Made by a program: the position numbers and the translations under genes. The notes below the pieces were generated by a model. That model made no database searches. It worked only from the letters and a program-made list of their open reading frames with translations, and was not told the origin of the DNA. Of a stretch of DNA of 16,654 nt, positions 1 through 7,509 are shown in pieces. Numbering within the stretch: position 1 is the first letter of the stretch; the number at the start of each line of letters is the position of its first letter. The stretch is from an uncultured Collinsella sp. (GTDB lineage: Bacteria > Actinomycetota > Coriobacteriia > Coriobacteriales > Coriobacteriaceae): the NCBI GenBank assembly GCA_938036665.1, contig CALHWR010000075.1, forward strand, positions 1 through 16,654, in the 5' to 3' direction.

Positions 1-1748
1 TCCGCCGCTTGTCGATCCTCGACCTGACCGAGGCCGGCGCTCAGCCCATGGCCAATGAGGACGGTAGCGTCGTCATTGTCTTCAACGGCGAGATCTACAA
101 CTTCCAAGAACTCCGTTCCGAGCTCGAGGCCAAGGGCTATAAGTTCCACTGTGGAGCCGACACCGAGAGCCTCCTGCACGGCTACGAGGAGTGGGGCGAG
201 GCCGTACTCGATCGCCTGCGCGGCATGTACGCCTTCGTCATCTGGGACAAGAAGAAGAACAAGCTTTTTGGCGCCCGCGACATCTTTGGCATCAAGCCGC
301 TCTACTACTATCCCATGGCCGATGCGGGCGACGGCGCGCCGGGCGTGCTCTTTGGCTCCGAAATCAAGAGCTTCCTGGACTACCCGCACTTCCACAAGGC
401 GGTCAACAAAAAGGCCCTGCGTCCGTACATGACGCTGCAGTATTCGGCAACCGAGGAGACCTTCTTCGAGGGTGTCTACAAGCTGCCGCCGGCGCATTAC
501 TTTACCGTAGACATCCCGACCGGCAAGATGAACATCGAGCGCTACTGGGATTGCGATTACTCTGCCGTCGAGAAGCCGTTCGAGGAGTACGTCGACGAGC
601 TGGATGAGGTCGTGCACGAGAGCGTCGAGGCCCATCGCATCGCCGACGTTAAGGTCGCGTCGTTCCTCTCCGGCGGCGTCGACTCCAGCTACATCGCCGC
701 TTGCCTCATGCCCGACAAGACCTTCTCGGTGGGCTTTGACTACAAGAACTTCAACGAGACCAACTACGCCAAGGAACTTTCTGACAAGCTCGGCGTCGAG
801 AATGTCCGCAAGATGATAACCGCCGACGAGTTCTTCGGTGCGCTCGAGGACATCCAGTATCACATGGACGAGCCGCAGTCCAACCTGTCTTCCGTGCCGC
901 TGTGGTTCTTGGCCGAGATGGCCCGCAAGGACGTCACCGTCGTGCTTTCGGGCGAAGGCGCCGACGAGCTCTTTGGCGGCTACGCCTACTACGAGGACAC
1001 GGTCCCGGTCCGCAAATACAAAAAGATGGTGCCGCTGCCCATTCGTCGCGCGCTCGGTAACCTGGCGCTGCATATGCCGTACTTCAAGGGACATAACTTC
1101 CTGGTCAAGGGTGCCGAGATCCCCGAGAAGTCGTTCCTGGGACAGGCTCTGGTATGGCCGGAGCGCGAGGTCGACGGCGTGCTCAAGCCCGAGTACAACA
1201 CCGGCGATGGCGCCTTCGAGCTTGCCGCTCCCATCTATGCGCGCGTGAAAGGTCAGCCCGAGCTGGTCAAGAAGCAGTACCTGGACATGAACATGTGGCT
1301 CCCGGGCGACATTCTGCTCAAGGCCGACAAGATGTGCATGGCGCACTCGCTGGAGCTGCGCGTGCCCTTCCTGGACCGCAAAGTCATGGAGTTCGCCGAG
1401 CACATTCCCGACCGCTACCGCATCAACGAGAACGGCAACAAACAGGTACTCCGCCACGCTGCCAACAAGTCGCTGCCCGATGAGTGGGCCACCCGTCCCA
1501 AGGTGGGCTTCCCGGTGCCGATTGTCTACTGGCTGCGCGAGCAAAAGTGGTACGACTATGTCAAGGAGTACTTCACCGCGCCGTGGGCAAGCGAGTTCTT
1601 CGATACCGACGAGCTCATGCACCTGCTCGATCTGCACTTTGCGGGCAAGGGCGATTTCCAGCGCAAGATCTATACGCCGCTCGTGTTCCTGGTGTGGTAC
1701 AAGCGCTTCTTTATCGACGAGGACCAGCCCGCTGTTCAGGCTGCCTAG
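1..1748 (+). CDS. asnB: Asparagine synthetase (glutamine-hydrolysing), 5'-truncated by the window edge
   Basis: This enzyme makes asparagine from aspartate, glutamine and ATP in the cytoplasm. The reading frame is open from base 3 and begins inside the conserved R-R-L-S-I-L-D-L motif, so the real start and the catalytic Cys2 lie upstream; the TTG at 9 is not a credible start. The glutaminase domain is visible through NGEIYNFQELR (84-116) and a GARDIFGIKPLYY-type motif near 270-310. The synthetase domain carries the ATP-pyrophosphatase loop SGGVDSS (669-689), LSGEGADELFGGY (945-983) and SLELRVPFLD near 1350-1375. It has 581 codons in the window, so the full protein should be a little over 600 residues, in the AsnB range. 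A terminator follows directly, so it is the end of its transcription unit. The family assignment is firm; only the N-terminus is unseen. Confidence 0.95.
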   Translation, partial: RRLSILDLTEAGAQPMANEDGSVVIVFNGEIYNFQELRSELEAKGYKFHCGADTESLLHGYEEWGEAVLDRLRGMYAFVIWDKKKNKLFGARDIFGIKPLYYYPMADAGDGAPGVLFGSEIKSFLDYPHFHKAVNKKALRPYMTLQYSATEETFFEGVYKLPPAHYFTVDIPTGKMNIERYWDCDYSAVEKPFEEYVDELDEVVHESVEAHRIADVKVASFLSGGVDSSYIAACLMPDKTFSVGFDYKNFNETNYAKELSDKLGVENVRKMITADEFFGALEDIQYHMDEPQSNLSSVPLWFLAEMARKDVTVVLSGEGADELFGGYAYYEDTVPVRKYKKMVPLPIRRALGNLALHMPYFKGHNFLVKGAEIPEKSFLGQALVWPEREVDGVLKPEYNTGDGAFELAAPIYARVKGQPELVKKQYLDMNMWLPGDILLKADKMCMAHSLELRVPFLDRKVMEFAEHIPDRYRINENGNKQVLRHAANKSLPDEWATRPKVGFPVPIVYWLREQKWYDYVKEYFTAPWASEFFDTDELMHLLDLHFAGKGDFQRKIYTPLVFLVWYKRFFIDEDQPAVQAA

Positions 1749-1773
1749 CCTCGGCTTACGAACGCCTGCGCGT

Positions 1774-1798
1774 AACGGCTCCTCCGGGAGCCGTTTTT
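1774..1798 (+). terminator. Rho-independent terminator of asnB
   Basis: The arms CGGCTCC (1776-1782) and GGAGCCG (1787-1793) enclose a TCCG loop and are followed by TTTTT (1794-1798). Two A-T pairs can extend the base of the stem. It lies 26 nt after the asnB stop codon. Confidence 0.88.
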
Positions 1799-1825
1799 GC
1801 GTGGGTGCGTTTCAGTTACTATAAA
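1797..1825 (+). promoter_or_regulatory. Candidate sigma-70-type promoter for murE
   Basis: A -35-like TTGCGT (1797-1802) and a -10-like TATAAA (1820-1825) are separated by 17 nt and sit about 36 nt before the murE ATG. The -35 overlaps the T-tract of the asnB terminator, so the two units are packed back to back. The same TTGCGT hexamer occurs in the candidate veg promoter. The evidence is by eye only. Confidence 0.55.
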
Positions 1826-1860
1826 AACCGTCCCTGCCAAATGGCTGAGAAAGGCGAAAG

Positions 1861-3423
1861 ATGCACCATTCGGATTCCGCGACCGTGACCACGGTCGATA
1901 CGCTTGCCAAGCTTCTCGATGTGTGCGGCGAGCTGCGCGCATCAGAGCAGGTTGACGAGCGTGCCGTGACCGGCTGCTCGTTTGATTCGCGTGCGGTCTC
2001 GGCAGGTGACGTGTTCTTTTGCAAAGGCGCTGCCTTTAAGCCCGCGTTTTTGAGCATGGCGCTCGATGCGGGCGCCGTCGCATTTGTGTGCGAAGAGTCG
2101 CTGGTCGAGTCTCTGGAGCCGCTGGCGCAGGAGAGCGGTGCTGCGATGCTGGTTGTTGATAGCGTTCGCACGGCCATGGCCCTGTTGCCGCCGGAGGTCT
2201 ACGACCGTCCCGACCACGACGTCAAGATCGTGGGCATCACCGGTACCAAGGGAAAGACCACGGCCGCTTTCATGCTCCAGTCCATCATCAAGGCAGCGGG
2301 CGAATCCTGCGGCATGATCGGCTCGGTGAGTACCGACGATGGCATCGAGTGCTACGAGAGCACCAATACTACGCCCGAGGCCCCCGAGGTCTGGCGCCAT
2401 ATCGCCAACTGCCGTGAGTCCGGTCGCCAGTCCATGGTCATGGAGGTCTCGAGCCAGGCACTCAAGTACCAACGCGTCGAGAATCTGCCGTTTGACGTGG
2501 CGTGCTTCCTCAACATCGGCCGTGACCACATCTCACCGATCGAACACCCCACGTTTGAGGATTATTTTGAGAGCAAACTCAGGATCTTTGACCAGGCAAA
2601 GACCGCCGTGGTGAATCTGGGCACCGAAGAGGTTGACCGTGTGCTGGAGGCAGCGTCGACGGCCGAGCGCTTGGTGACCGTTGGCGTCGAGCATCCCGAG
2701 GCAAGCCTGTGGGCAAGCGATGTCCGCGTGGTCGGCTTTAACATCGAGTTTAACCTGCATGGCCTGTGTGCCGACGAGTCCGAGGCGGGGGAGAAGGTCC
2801 TGCTGGGCATCGCGGGCGACTTTAACGTGGAAAACGCGCTGGTCGCTATCGCCGCTGCGCACGAGATCGGCATCGGTATCGAGGCTATCAAGAAGGGCCT
2901 CTCCAAACTGCGTGTGCCGGGCCGTATGGAGGTCGTGGAGTCGAAGGATGGCCGCGTGATCTGCGTCGTTGACTATGCGCACAACCAGCTTTCGTTCCGT
3001 TCGCTTTTCTCGTCGGTCAAGCGCGCGTTTCCCACTAGTCCAGTCATTGCAGTGTTTGGCGCTGCCGGCGGCAAGGCGCAGGAGCGCCGCGAGCAGCTTC
3101 CGCGCGAGGCCGCACCATATTCCGACCTGATGATCTTTGCCAACGAGGACCCGGCTCACGAGGACCCGATGAAGGTCTGTCGCGAGCTTGCCGAGCATGT
3201 TCCCGACGATACGCCGAACGAGATCATCCTCGACCGTGAAGCCGCTGTGCATGCGGCGTTCAAGGCGGCGCGCGAGGAGTACGTCAACCCCAATGCTCCC
3301 ACCATTGTCTTGCTGCTGGCAAAGGGTGACGAGGAGCTCATGCACGTGGGCGACGAGTTCGTGCCCATCGAGAGCGACCTTTCGTTGGCCAATCGCCTGA
3401 TCGATGTTACTCAGTTTGACTAA
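1861..3423 (+). CDS. murE: UDP-N-acetylmuramyl tripeptide synthetase (MurE), probably L-Lys/L-Orn type rather than DAP type
   Basis: MurE is the cytoplasmic ligase that adds the third, diamino acid residue to UDP-MurNAc-L-Ala-D-Glu using ATP. The 520-residue protein has the three Mur ligase domains: an N-terminal substrate domain (about 1-115), a central ATPase domain with P-loop GITGTKGKTT (G125-T134), a TTPEAPE motif and the expected carbamylated lysine in ESKLRIF (K239), and a C-terminal domain with VVDYAHN. The position that is DNPR in DAP-adding enzymes reads E429-D-P-A432 here; loss of the Arg and presence of Ala resembles the DNPA of Staphylococcus aureus MurE, which adds lysine. The ATG at 1861 is preceded by an AG-rich ribosome site (GAGAAAGGCGAAAG). 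The gene is alone, not in a division/cell-wall cluster, and has its own candidate promoter. Family certain; amino acid specificity inferred. Confidence 0.93.
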   Translation: MHHSDSATVTTVDTLAKLLDVCGELRASEQVDERAVTGCSFDSRAVSAGDVFFCKGAAFKPAFLSMALDAGAVAFVCEESLVESLEPLAQESGAAMLVVDSVRTAMALLPPEVYDRPDHDVKIVGITGTKGKTTAAFMLQSIIKAAGESCGMIGSVSTDDGIECYESTNTTPEAPEVWRHIANCRESGRQSMVMEVSSQALKYQRVENLPFDVACFLNIGRDHISPIEHPTFEDYFESKLRIFDQAKTAVVNLGTEEVDRVLEAASTAERLVTVGVEHPEASLWASDVRVVGFNIEFNLHGLCADESEAGEKVLLGIAGDFNVENALVAIAAAHEIGIGIEAIKKGLSKLRVPGRMEVVESKDGRVICVVDYAHNQLSFRSLFSSVKRAFPTSPVIAVFGAAGGKAQERREQLPREAAPYSDLMIFANEDPAHEDPMKVCRELAEHVPDDTPNEIILDREAAVHAAFKAAREEYVNPNAPTIVLLLAKGDEELMHVGDEFVPIESDLSLANRLIDVTQFD

Positions 3424-3432
3424 TGAACCATG

Positions 3433-3465
3433 ATGGCGAAGGCGCCCTGAGTGCGCTGTCGCCAT
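3433..3465 (+). other. Hairpin after murE without a U-tract
   Basis: ATGGCGA (3433-3439) pairs with TCGCCAT (3459-3465), and GGCGC (3441-3445) pairs with GCGCT (3453-3457, one G-U), around a 7-nt loop. There is one A-G mismatch within the stem. No run of T follows (AAACGTG). It could be a weak or factor-assisted terminator or a 3'-end stabilising structure. No other element is seen between murE and the next gene. Confidence 0.55.
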
Positions 3466-3530
3466 AAACGTGTTCCCTCAATCAAAACATGCCGTCCAAG
3501 CCCAAACCCTTCTACGTAAACGGAGTAACC

Positions 3531-4442
3531 ATGTCCCACAACACCCTGCCGACCGTCGCCGAGCTTTCGGGCGAGATGCGCGAGCGCTTGGCCAAGGTTA
3601 AGTACGTCTTTACCGACCTGGATGCTACGATGCTCGCACCCGGCTCGTGCGTGCTGCGCGACAACGACGGCAACCCCTCGACCAAGCTCGTCGAGGCTGT
3701 CGTGGCACTTGCCCGCGCCGGCATCCAAGTGGTTCCCACCTCGGGCCGCAACCGCACCATGATCCACGAGGATGCGCGCGTGCTCGGCCTCAACTCCTAC
3801 ATTGGTGAGATGGGTGGCCTGGTCATGTACGATCTCAAGGCCAACGATTGGGAGTATCTGACCGGCGATATGCCCTACGACCCATCTTGCGGTCTCACGC
3901 CGCACCAGGTGATCGAGCAGACTGGCGTGTGCGAGAAGATCCTCGCCCGCTGGCCGCACAAGATCGAGTATCACAACGACATGTCGACCGGCTACAAGTA
4001 CCGCGAGGTTACCGTCGGCATGCGCGGCGACATCCCCGATGACGAGGCGCAGGCCATCCTCGACGAGGCCGGCTGTGGCCTGGCGTGGGCCTGTAACGGT
4101 CACCTGACGCATCTGTCCAAGCCGACGACGCTCGAGCTCGATCGCGTCGAGGACGGTCGTGCATTCAACATCAACCCCGCGGGCCTCAACAAAGGCGTCG
4201 CCATTGCGCGCTTCTGCGAGCACCTGGGGATCGAGCGCGAGGAGACGCTCGCGCTCGGCGATTCCGAGTCCGACTTCTACATGGCCGATCACGTGGGCAC
4301 GTTCTGCCTGGTCGAGAATGGCCTGACGAGCGCCGGCGCGCCCGAGTTCCTGGCTGCTTGCGAGAACGCTTTCGTTACGCGCGGCAAAATTGTCGACGGT
4401 TGGGCGGCGACGGCAGAGCTGCTGGTCACGGCGCGTTCGTAG
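3531..4442 (+). CDS. HAD-superfamily (subfamily IIB, Cof-like) phosphatase
   Basis: A 303-residue HAD hydrolase, predicted to be a cytoplasmic Mg2+-dependent phosphatase acting on a small phosphorylated metabolite, possibly a sugar phosphate. Motif I is FTDLDAT, with nucleophile D29 and acid/base D31; motif II is the Thr/Ser in VVPTSGRN; motif IV is LALGDSESDF with D244 and D248. The long insert between motifs II and IV fits a C2 (IIB) cap, and a GEMGGLVMYD segment is typical of IIB members. I choose the ATG at 3531 because GGAG (3522-3525) lies 5 nt upstream and the fold begins soon after; an in-frame ATG at 3489 would add 14 residues and lacks a clear ribosome site. The substrate cannot be named from sequence. 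It lies 53 nt before murI and may be cotranscribed with it. Confidence 0.85.
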   Translation: MSHNTLPTVAELSGEMRERLAKVKYVFTDLDATMLAPGSCVLRDNDGNPSTKLVEAVVALARAGIQVVPTSGRNRTMIHEDARVLGLNSYIGEMGGLVMYDLKANDWEYLTGDMPYDPSCGLTPHQVIEQTGVCEKILARWPHKIEYHNDMSTGYKYREVTVGMRGDIPDDEAQAILDEAGCGLAWACNGHLTHLSKPTTLELDRVEDGRAFNINPAGLNKGVAIARFCEHLGIEREETLALGDSESDFYMADHVGTFCLVENGLTSAGAPEFLAACENAFVTRGKIVDGWAATAELLVTARS

Positions 4443-4495
4443 CGCGGCGTCGCCGCACTTGGATATGTCTTTTCGAGAGAGAATCTGGTGAGGTA

Positions 4496-5380
4496 ATGTC
4501 CGATATCAAGAATCTGGCCGGGGACACGCGCCCTATTGGCGTATTCGACTCGGGTCTTGGTGGTCTGACGGTTGCGCGCGCCATCGCGACGGCGCTGCCG
4601 CACGAGTCCGTCTACTACTTCGGCGACACAAAACGCTGCCCCTACGGCACGCGCACCGAGGATGAGGTGCGCTCGTTTGCGTTGCAGGCGGGCCGTTGGC
4701 TGTCGAAGCACGACGTCAAGATTATGGTCATCGCCTGCAACACGGCGACCGCTGCGGCCTTGCGTCTGGCCCAGCAGGTGCTCGACGTTCCCGTCATCGG
4801 TGTGATCGCACCGGGCGCACGCGCGGCAATCAACAGCACTCGCACGCGCCGGGTGGGCGTGCTCGCCACCAACCTCACCATTCGCTCGGGCGCCTACACG
4901 CGCGCCATCCAGGACCTGGATGCCGGCGTCGATGTATACGGTTGTCCTGCCTCGAGCTTTGTCGAGGTTGTCGAACACGAGCTCGCCTCGGGTGCACATC
5001 TGCAGGAACAGTGGCTTGAGAACGAGGACATCTTCGATACGCCTGCCGTGCGTGCGCTGGTGGGTGCCACGGTTGAGCCGCTGCGCGACCACGGTATCGA
5101 TACCGTGGTGCTCGGCTGTACGCATTTTCCGCTGTTGGTGGGACCTATCCGTCATGCGCTGGGGCCTGGGGTGCGCGTCGTGAGTTCCGCCGAGGAGACC
5201 ACACGAGAGCTGACCGATATCCTCACGCGCCGCGAGCAGCTGGCGGGTGACGCCGCCGAGCCGCAGCATCGTTTTGCCACGACGGCCGATAACATTGCCG
5301 AGTTTGCGGTGGCGGGCAGCTTTATCTTTGGTCAGCCGCTCAAGAGCATCGAACATATCGATATCGATGAGCTGGAATAG
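4496..5380 (+). CDS. murI: Glutamate racemase
   Basis: MurI interconverts L- and D-glutamate without a cofactor and supplies D-Glu for peptidoglycan. The 294-residue protein starts its fold with PIGVFDSGLGGLTV (D18, S19), and has both catalytic cysteines: C81 in ACNTATAA and C208 in GCTHFPLL. PYGTR near residues 49-53 is also conserved in the family. The ATG at 4496 is chosen because the conserved core begins a few residues later; the frame stays open upstream into the preceding gene but nothing conserved is there. The best ribosome site, GGTGAGG (4487-4493), ends only 2 nt from the ATG, an unusually tight spacing, so translation may be modest or use a weaker GA-rich stretch near 4475. rph follows after 54 nt. 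The order murI-rph-rdgB recurs in actinobacteria such as mycobacteria (with extra genes interspersed). Confidence 0.95.
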   Translation: MSDIKNLAGDTRPIGVFDSGLGGLTVARAIATALPHESVYYFGDTKRCPYGTRTEDEVRSFALQAGRWLSKHDVKIMVIACNTATAAALRLAQQVLDVPVIGVIAPGARAAINSTRTRRVGVLATNLTIRSGAYTRAIQDLDAGVDVYGCPASSFVEVVEHELASGAHLQEQWLENEDIFDTPAVRALVGATVEPLRDHGIDTVVLGCTHFPLLVGPIRHALGPGVRVVSSAEETTRELTDILTRREQLAGDAAEPQHRFATTADNIAEFAVAGSFIFGQPLKSIEHIDIDELE

Positions 5381-5434
5381 ATGTAAGGCAGCCGCCAAAG
5401 CCTTCGCCACATCTTTTGCCGAAAGGATATTTCT

Positions 5435-6160
5435 ATGGAGTACATGCAGGTCAACCGCGCCAACGGCCGCGCCGCCAACGAGTTGCGTCCCGTTAAGCTC
5501 ACCCGTGGCGTCATGAAGCACGCCCACGGTTCGTGCTTGGCCGAGTTCGGCGACACGCGCGTGCTGTGCGCCGCCACCATCGAGGAGGGCGTGCCGGGCT
5601 GGCGAAAGGGAGCTAAGGCCGGCTGGGTGACCGCGGAATACGCCATGCTGCCGACGTCGACCGGCAAGCGCTGCAAGCGCGAACACGCCAACCGCAAGGG
5701 CCGCTCCATGGAGATCGAGCGCCTCATTGGCCGCAGCCTGCGTACCGTCGTCAACATGAAAGCGCTCGGCGAGTACACCGTCACCGTCGACTGCGATGTG
5801 ATTCAGGCCGATGGCGGTACGCGTACGGCGAGCATTACCGGCGCCTGGGTGGCGCTGCACGACGCCCTCGCCATGTGGGTCGAGGCGGGCAAGATCGAGC
5901 GCATCCCGCTTACCGGCCAGGTGGCCGCCATCTCCATGGGCGTTGTCGACGGCAATACGCTGCTTGACCTCGATTATTCCGAGGACAGCCATGCCGAAGT
6001 CGACATGAACCTCGTCGCCACCGACACCGGTGAGATGATCGAGCTCCAGGGCACTGGCGAGCAGGCGCCCTTTGACCGTAAGCGCCTCAACGCCCTGCTC
6101 GACTTGGGCGACAAAGGCATCGCCGAGCTCATCGAGCTTCAGCGCCAAGCCATCGCCTAA
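5435..6160 (+). CDS. rph: Ribonuclease PH
   Basis: RNase PH is a phosphate-dependent 3'-5' exoribonuclease that trims tRNA 3' ends and helps degrade structured RNA, acting as a ring-shaped hexamer. The 241-residue length is normal. Visible family motifs include [18 protein letters not shown], an AEYAMLP segment, [13 protein letters not shown] in the middle, and [19 protein letters not shown], whose GGTRT core starts at G127 and forms part of the phosphate and RNA site. AAAGGAT (5422-5428) precedes the ATG at 5435 by a usable distance; M4 is an alternative start that would remove three residues. It follows murI by 54 nt with no terminator between, and a strong hairpin-plus-T terminator begins immediately after its stop codon, so murI-rph is probably the end of an operon. 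Confidence 0.96.
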   Translation: MEYMQVNRANGRAANELRPVKLTRGVMKHAHGSCLAEFGDTRVLCAATIEEGVPGWRKGAKAGWVTAEYAMLPTSTGKRCKREHANRKGRSMEIERLIGRSLRTVVNMKALGEYTVTVDCDVIQADGGTRTASITGAWVALHDALAMWVEAGKIERIPLTGQVAAISMGVVDGNTLLDLDYSEDSHAEVDMNLVATDTGEMIELQGTGEQAPFDRKRLNALLDLGDKGIAELIELQRQAIA

Positions 6161-6197
6161 CCTGCCAAAAAGGGACAGGTTTATTTTGGCAGGTTTT
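6161..6197 (+). terminator. Terminator of murI-rph with REP-like sequence
   Basis: CCTGCCAAAA (6161-6170) and TTTTGGCAGG (6184-6193) are perfect 10-bp arms around a 13-nt loop that contains GGGACAGG, followed by TTTT. The hairpin starts at the base right after the rph stop codon. Its shape, with TGCCA/TGGCA arms and a GGGAC core, recalls the repeats near 12074-12119, so it may be a dispersed palindrome that also works as a terminator. Confidence 0.8.
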
Positions 6198-6303
6198 ATC
6201 TGGGAAAACGTCGAAGTATAAGACTGCCGTTGATTGAGAGGGGAGAGGCGGAGGCCCTCGTCGCCCTCGGCGCGGCATTGCTATAGAGACAAGGAGACCA
6301 CTC

Positions 6304-6945
6304 ATGGCACTTGAGAAGATCGACATCGACACCCTCGACCCGGCGGCGACCATTGTCGTGGCAACGGGCAACGCCCATAAGCTCACCGAGATCGAGGCCA
6401 TTTTGGGCAAGGTCATGCCCGAGGTGCGCTTTGTGGCGCTCGGCCAGCTGGGCGAATTTGAGGACCCCGAGGAAAACGGCACGACGTTTTTGGAGAACGC
6501 CATCATCAAGGCGCAGGCTGCCGTCGAAGAGACGGGGCTCATGGCCATTGCCGACGATTCGGGCCTGGTCGTCGACGCGCTGGACGGTGAGCCCGGTGTG
6601 TATAGCGCGCGCTACGCGGGCGTTCACGGCGACGATGCCGCCAACAATGCCAAGCTGCTCGTGAATCTGGAAGGCGTGGCAGACGAGGACCGCACCGCGC
6701 GCTTTATGAGCGTCGTTGCGCTCATCGATACGGACGGCCTGGTCACCTATGGCGAGGGCGCCTGTGAGGGCGTTATCGCGCACGAGGGCCGCGGCGATCA
6801 CGGCTTTGGCTACGACCCGCTGTTCCTGCCGGTCGATACGCCGGGCAAGACTATGGCCGAGCTCACGGCGGACGAGAAGAACGCCATCAGCCATCGATTC
6901 CATGCGCTCGAGCACCTATCCGCCAAACTGACGGGCGAGGAGTAG
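6304..6945 (+). CDS. rdgB: XTP/dITP diphosphatase (non-canonical purine NTP pyrophosphatase, HAM1/RdgB family)
   Basis: This house-cleaning enzyme hydrolyses dITP, XTP and related deaminated purine nucleotides to monophosphates, keeping them out of DNA and RNA. The 213-residue protein has all family signatures: ATGNAHK (T21-K26) for phosphate binding, ADDSGLVVDAL (A83 onward, D84 and D85) for metal and catalysis, YSARYAG, GFGYDPLF (167-174) for base recognition, and SHRFHAL (S196-H197-R198). The N-terminus has about 15 residues before the first strand. AAGGAG (6291-6296) lies 7 nt upstream of the ATG. It is separated from rph by a terminator and a 106-nt spacer in which I see no strong promoter. 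The stop codon is 3 nt before dtd, so the two are surely cotranscribed. Confidence 0.95.
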   Translation: MALEKIDIDTLDPAATIVVATGNAHKLTEIEAILGKVMPEVRFVALGQLGEFEDPEENGTTFLENAIIKAQAAVEETGLMAIADDSGLVVDALDGEPGVYSARYAGVHGDDAANNAKLLVNLEGVADEDRTARFMSVVALIDTDGLVTYGEGACEGVIAHEGRGDHGFGYDPLFLPVDTPGKTMAELTADEKNAISHRFHALEHLSAKLTGEE

Positions 6946-6948
6946 GCC

Positions 6949-7395
6949 GTGCGTGCGGTGGTTCAGCGCGTGCTCAACGCCGGCGTGACGGTCGACGGCG
7001 AGTACGTGGGCAAAATTGGGCGCGGCTATCTGGTGCTGTTGGGCGTGGGCCACGGCGACACGCGCGCCGAGGCTGATAAGCTGTGGGGCAAGCTCCGCGG
7101 CTTGCGCATTAACGAGGACGAGAACGGCAAGACCAACCTGGCACTTGCCGATGTCGACGGCGAGGTTCTCGTAGTGTCGCAGTTCACGCTGTTCGCCGAT
7201 TGCCGTCACGGCCGCCGCCCATCGTTTACCGATGCCGGCGCCCCCGATGTTGCCAACGAGCTCTACGAGTACTTCTTGACGCTCGTTCGCAAAGATGTCG
7301 AACACGTGGCGCACGGCATCTTTGGCGCCGATATGAAAGTCGACTTGGTCAACGACGGTCCGTTCACCATCGTCCTCGATACCGACAATCTGTAA
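6949..7395 (+). CDS. dtd: D-aminoacyl-tRNA deacylase
   Basis: DTD removes D-amino acids (and glycine from tRNA-Ala) mischarged onto tRNA, a chirality checkpoint in translation. The 148-residue length is standard. It begins MRAVVQRV as in the family, has the SQFTLFAD motif (S77-Q78-F79-T80) and the cross-subunit Gly-cisPro motif within NDGPFT (G137-P138), which gives rejection of L-amino acids by a dimer. The start is GTG at 6949, supported by GAGGAG (6937-6942) inside the end of rdgB at 6-nt spacing, and by the match of the N-terminus to the family. With only 3 nt between rdgB and dtd, translation is likely coupled. A short hairpin overlaps the stop codon. Confidence 0.95.
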   Translation: MRAVVQRVLNAGVTVDGEYVGKIGRGYLVLLGVGHGDTRAEADKLWGKLRGLRINEDENGKTNLALADVDGEVLVVSQFTLFADCRHGRRPSFTDAGAPDVANELYEYFLTLVRKDVEHVAHGIFGADMKVDLVNDGPFTIVLDTDNL

Positions 7396-7416
7396 GTAGC
7401 CAAATTAGCTACTTGC
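7392..7416 (+). other. Hairpin at the dtd stop codon
   Basis: AAGTAGC (7394-7400) pairs with GCTACTT (7408-7414) around CAAATTA; flanking bases can add a G-U and a G-C pair. There is no T-tract, so termination by this element alone is doubtful. Its 3' arm overlaps the candidate -35 of the veg promoter. Confidence 0.5.
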
Positions 7417-7442
7417 GTGTGGTCGCAACAGGGTGCTATAGT
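7413..7442 (+). promoter_or_regulatory. Candidate promoter for veg-ispE
   Basis: TTGCGT (7413-7418) and TATAGT (7437-7442) are separated by 18 nt. Transcription would start near 7449, giving a leader of about 60 nt before veg. The same -35 hexamer appears before murE and the same -10 hexamer before the tRNA. Confidence 0.55.
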
Positions 7443-7462
7443 ATTAGAGTTTTGTCTATGTT

Positions 7463-7482
7463 AGGGGTATTATCCCCTTTTT
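7463..7482 (+). terminator. Terminator-like hairpin in the veg leader (possible attenuator)
   Basis: AGGGG (7463-7467) and CCCCT (7474-7478) flank a TATTAT loop and run into TTTTT (7478-7482). It lies downstream of the candidate veg promoter and upstream of its ribosome site, so it would act on the veg transcript itself unless the promoter call is wrong, in which case it would end the dtd transcript. Confidence 0.5.
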
Positions 7483-7509
7483 GAATTGCACCTTCTGGAG
7501 GCCCTGTTC

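Noticed and set aside
2533..4292. Minus-strand frames opposite murE and the HAD gene
   Set aside because: Shadows of the real genes, with no ribosome site or motif.
4444..4456. GCGGCG/CGCCGC palindrome between the HAD gene and murI as a terminator
   Set aside because: Short, with a 1-3 nt centre and no T-run; likely incidental in GC-rich DNA.
4358..4495. N-terminal extension of MurI overlapping the HAD gene
   Set aside because: The extra residues are the out-of-frame HAD sequence; the conserved racemase fold starts just after the ATG at 4496.
4289..6148. A 619-codon minus-strand frame opposite murI and rph
   Set aside because: It runs across two well-supported plus-strand genes and their gap and has no protein signature.
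6217..6287. TATAAG (6217-6222) and TATAGA (6282-6287) as rdgB promoters
   Set aside because: Neither has an acceptable -35 at 16-18 nt; transcription may read through from rph or use an unrecognised promoter.
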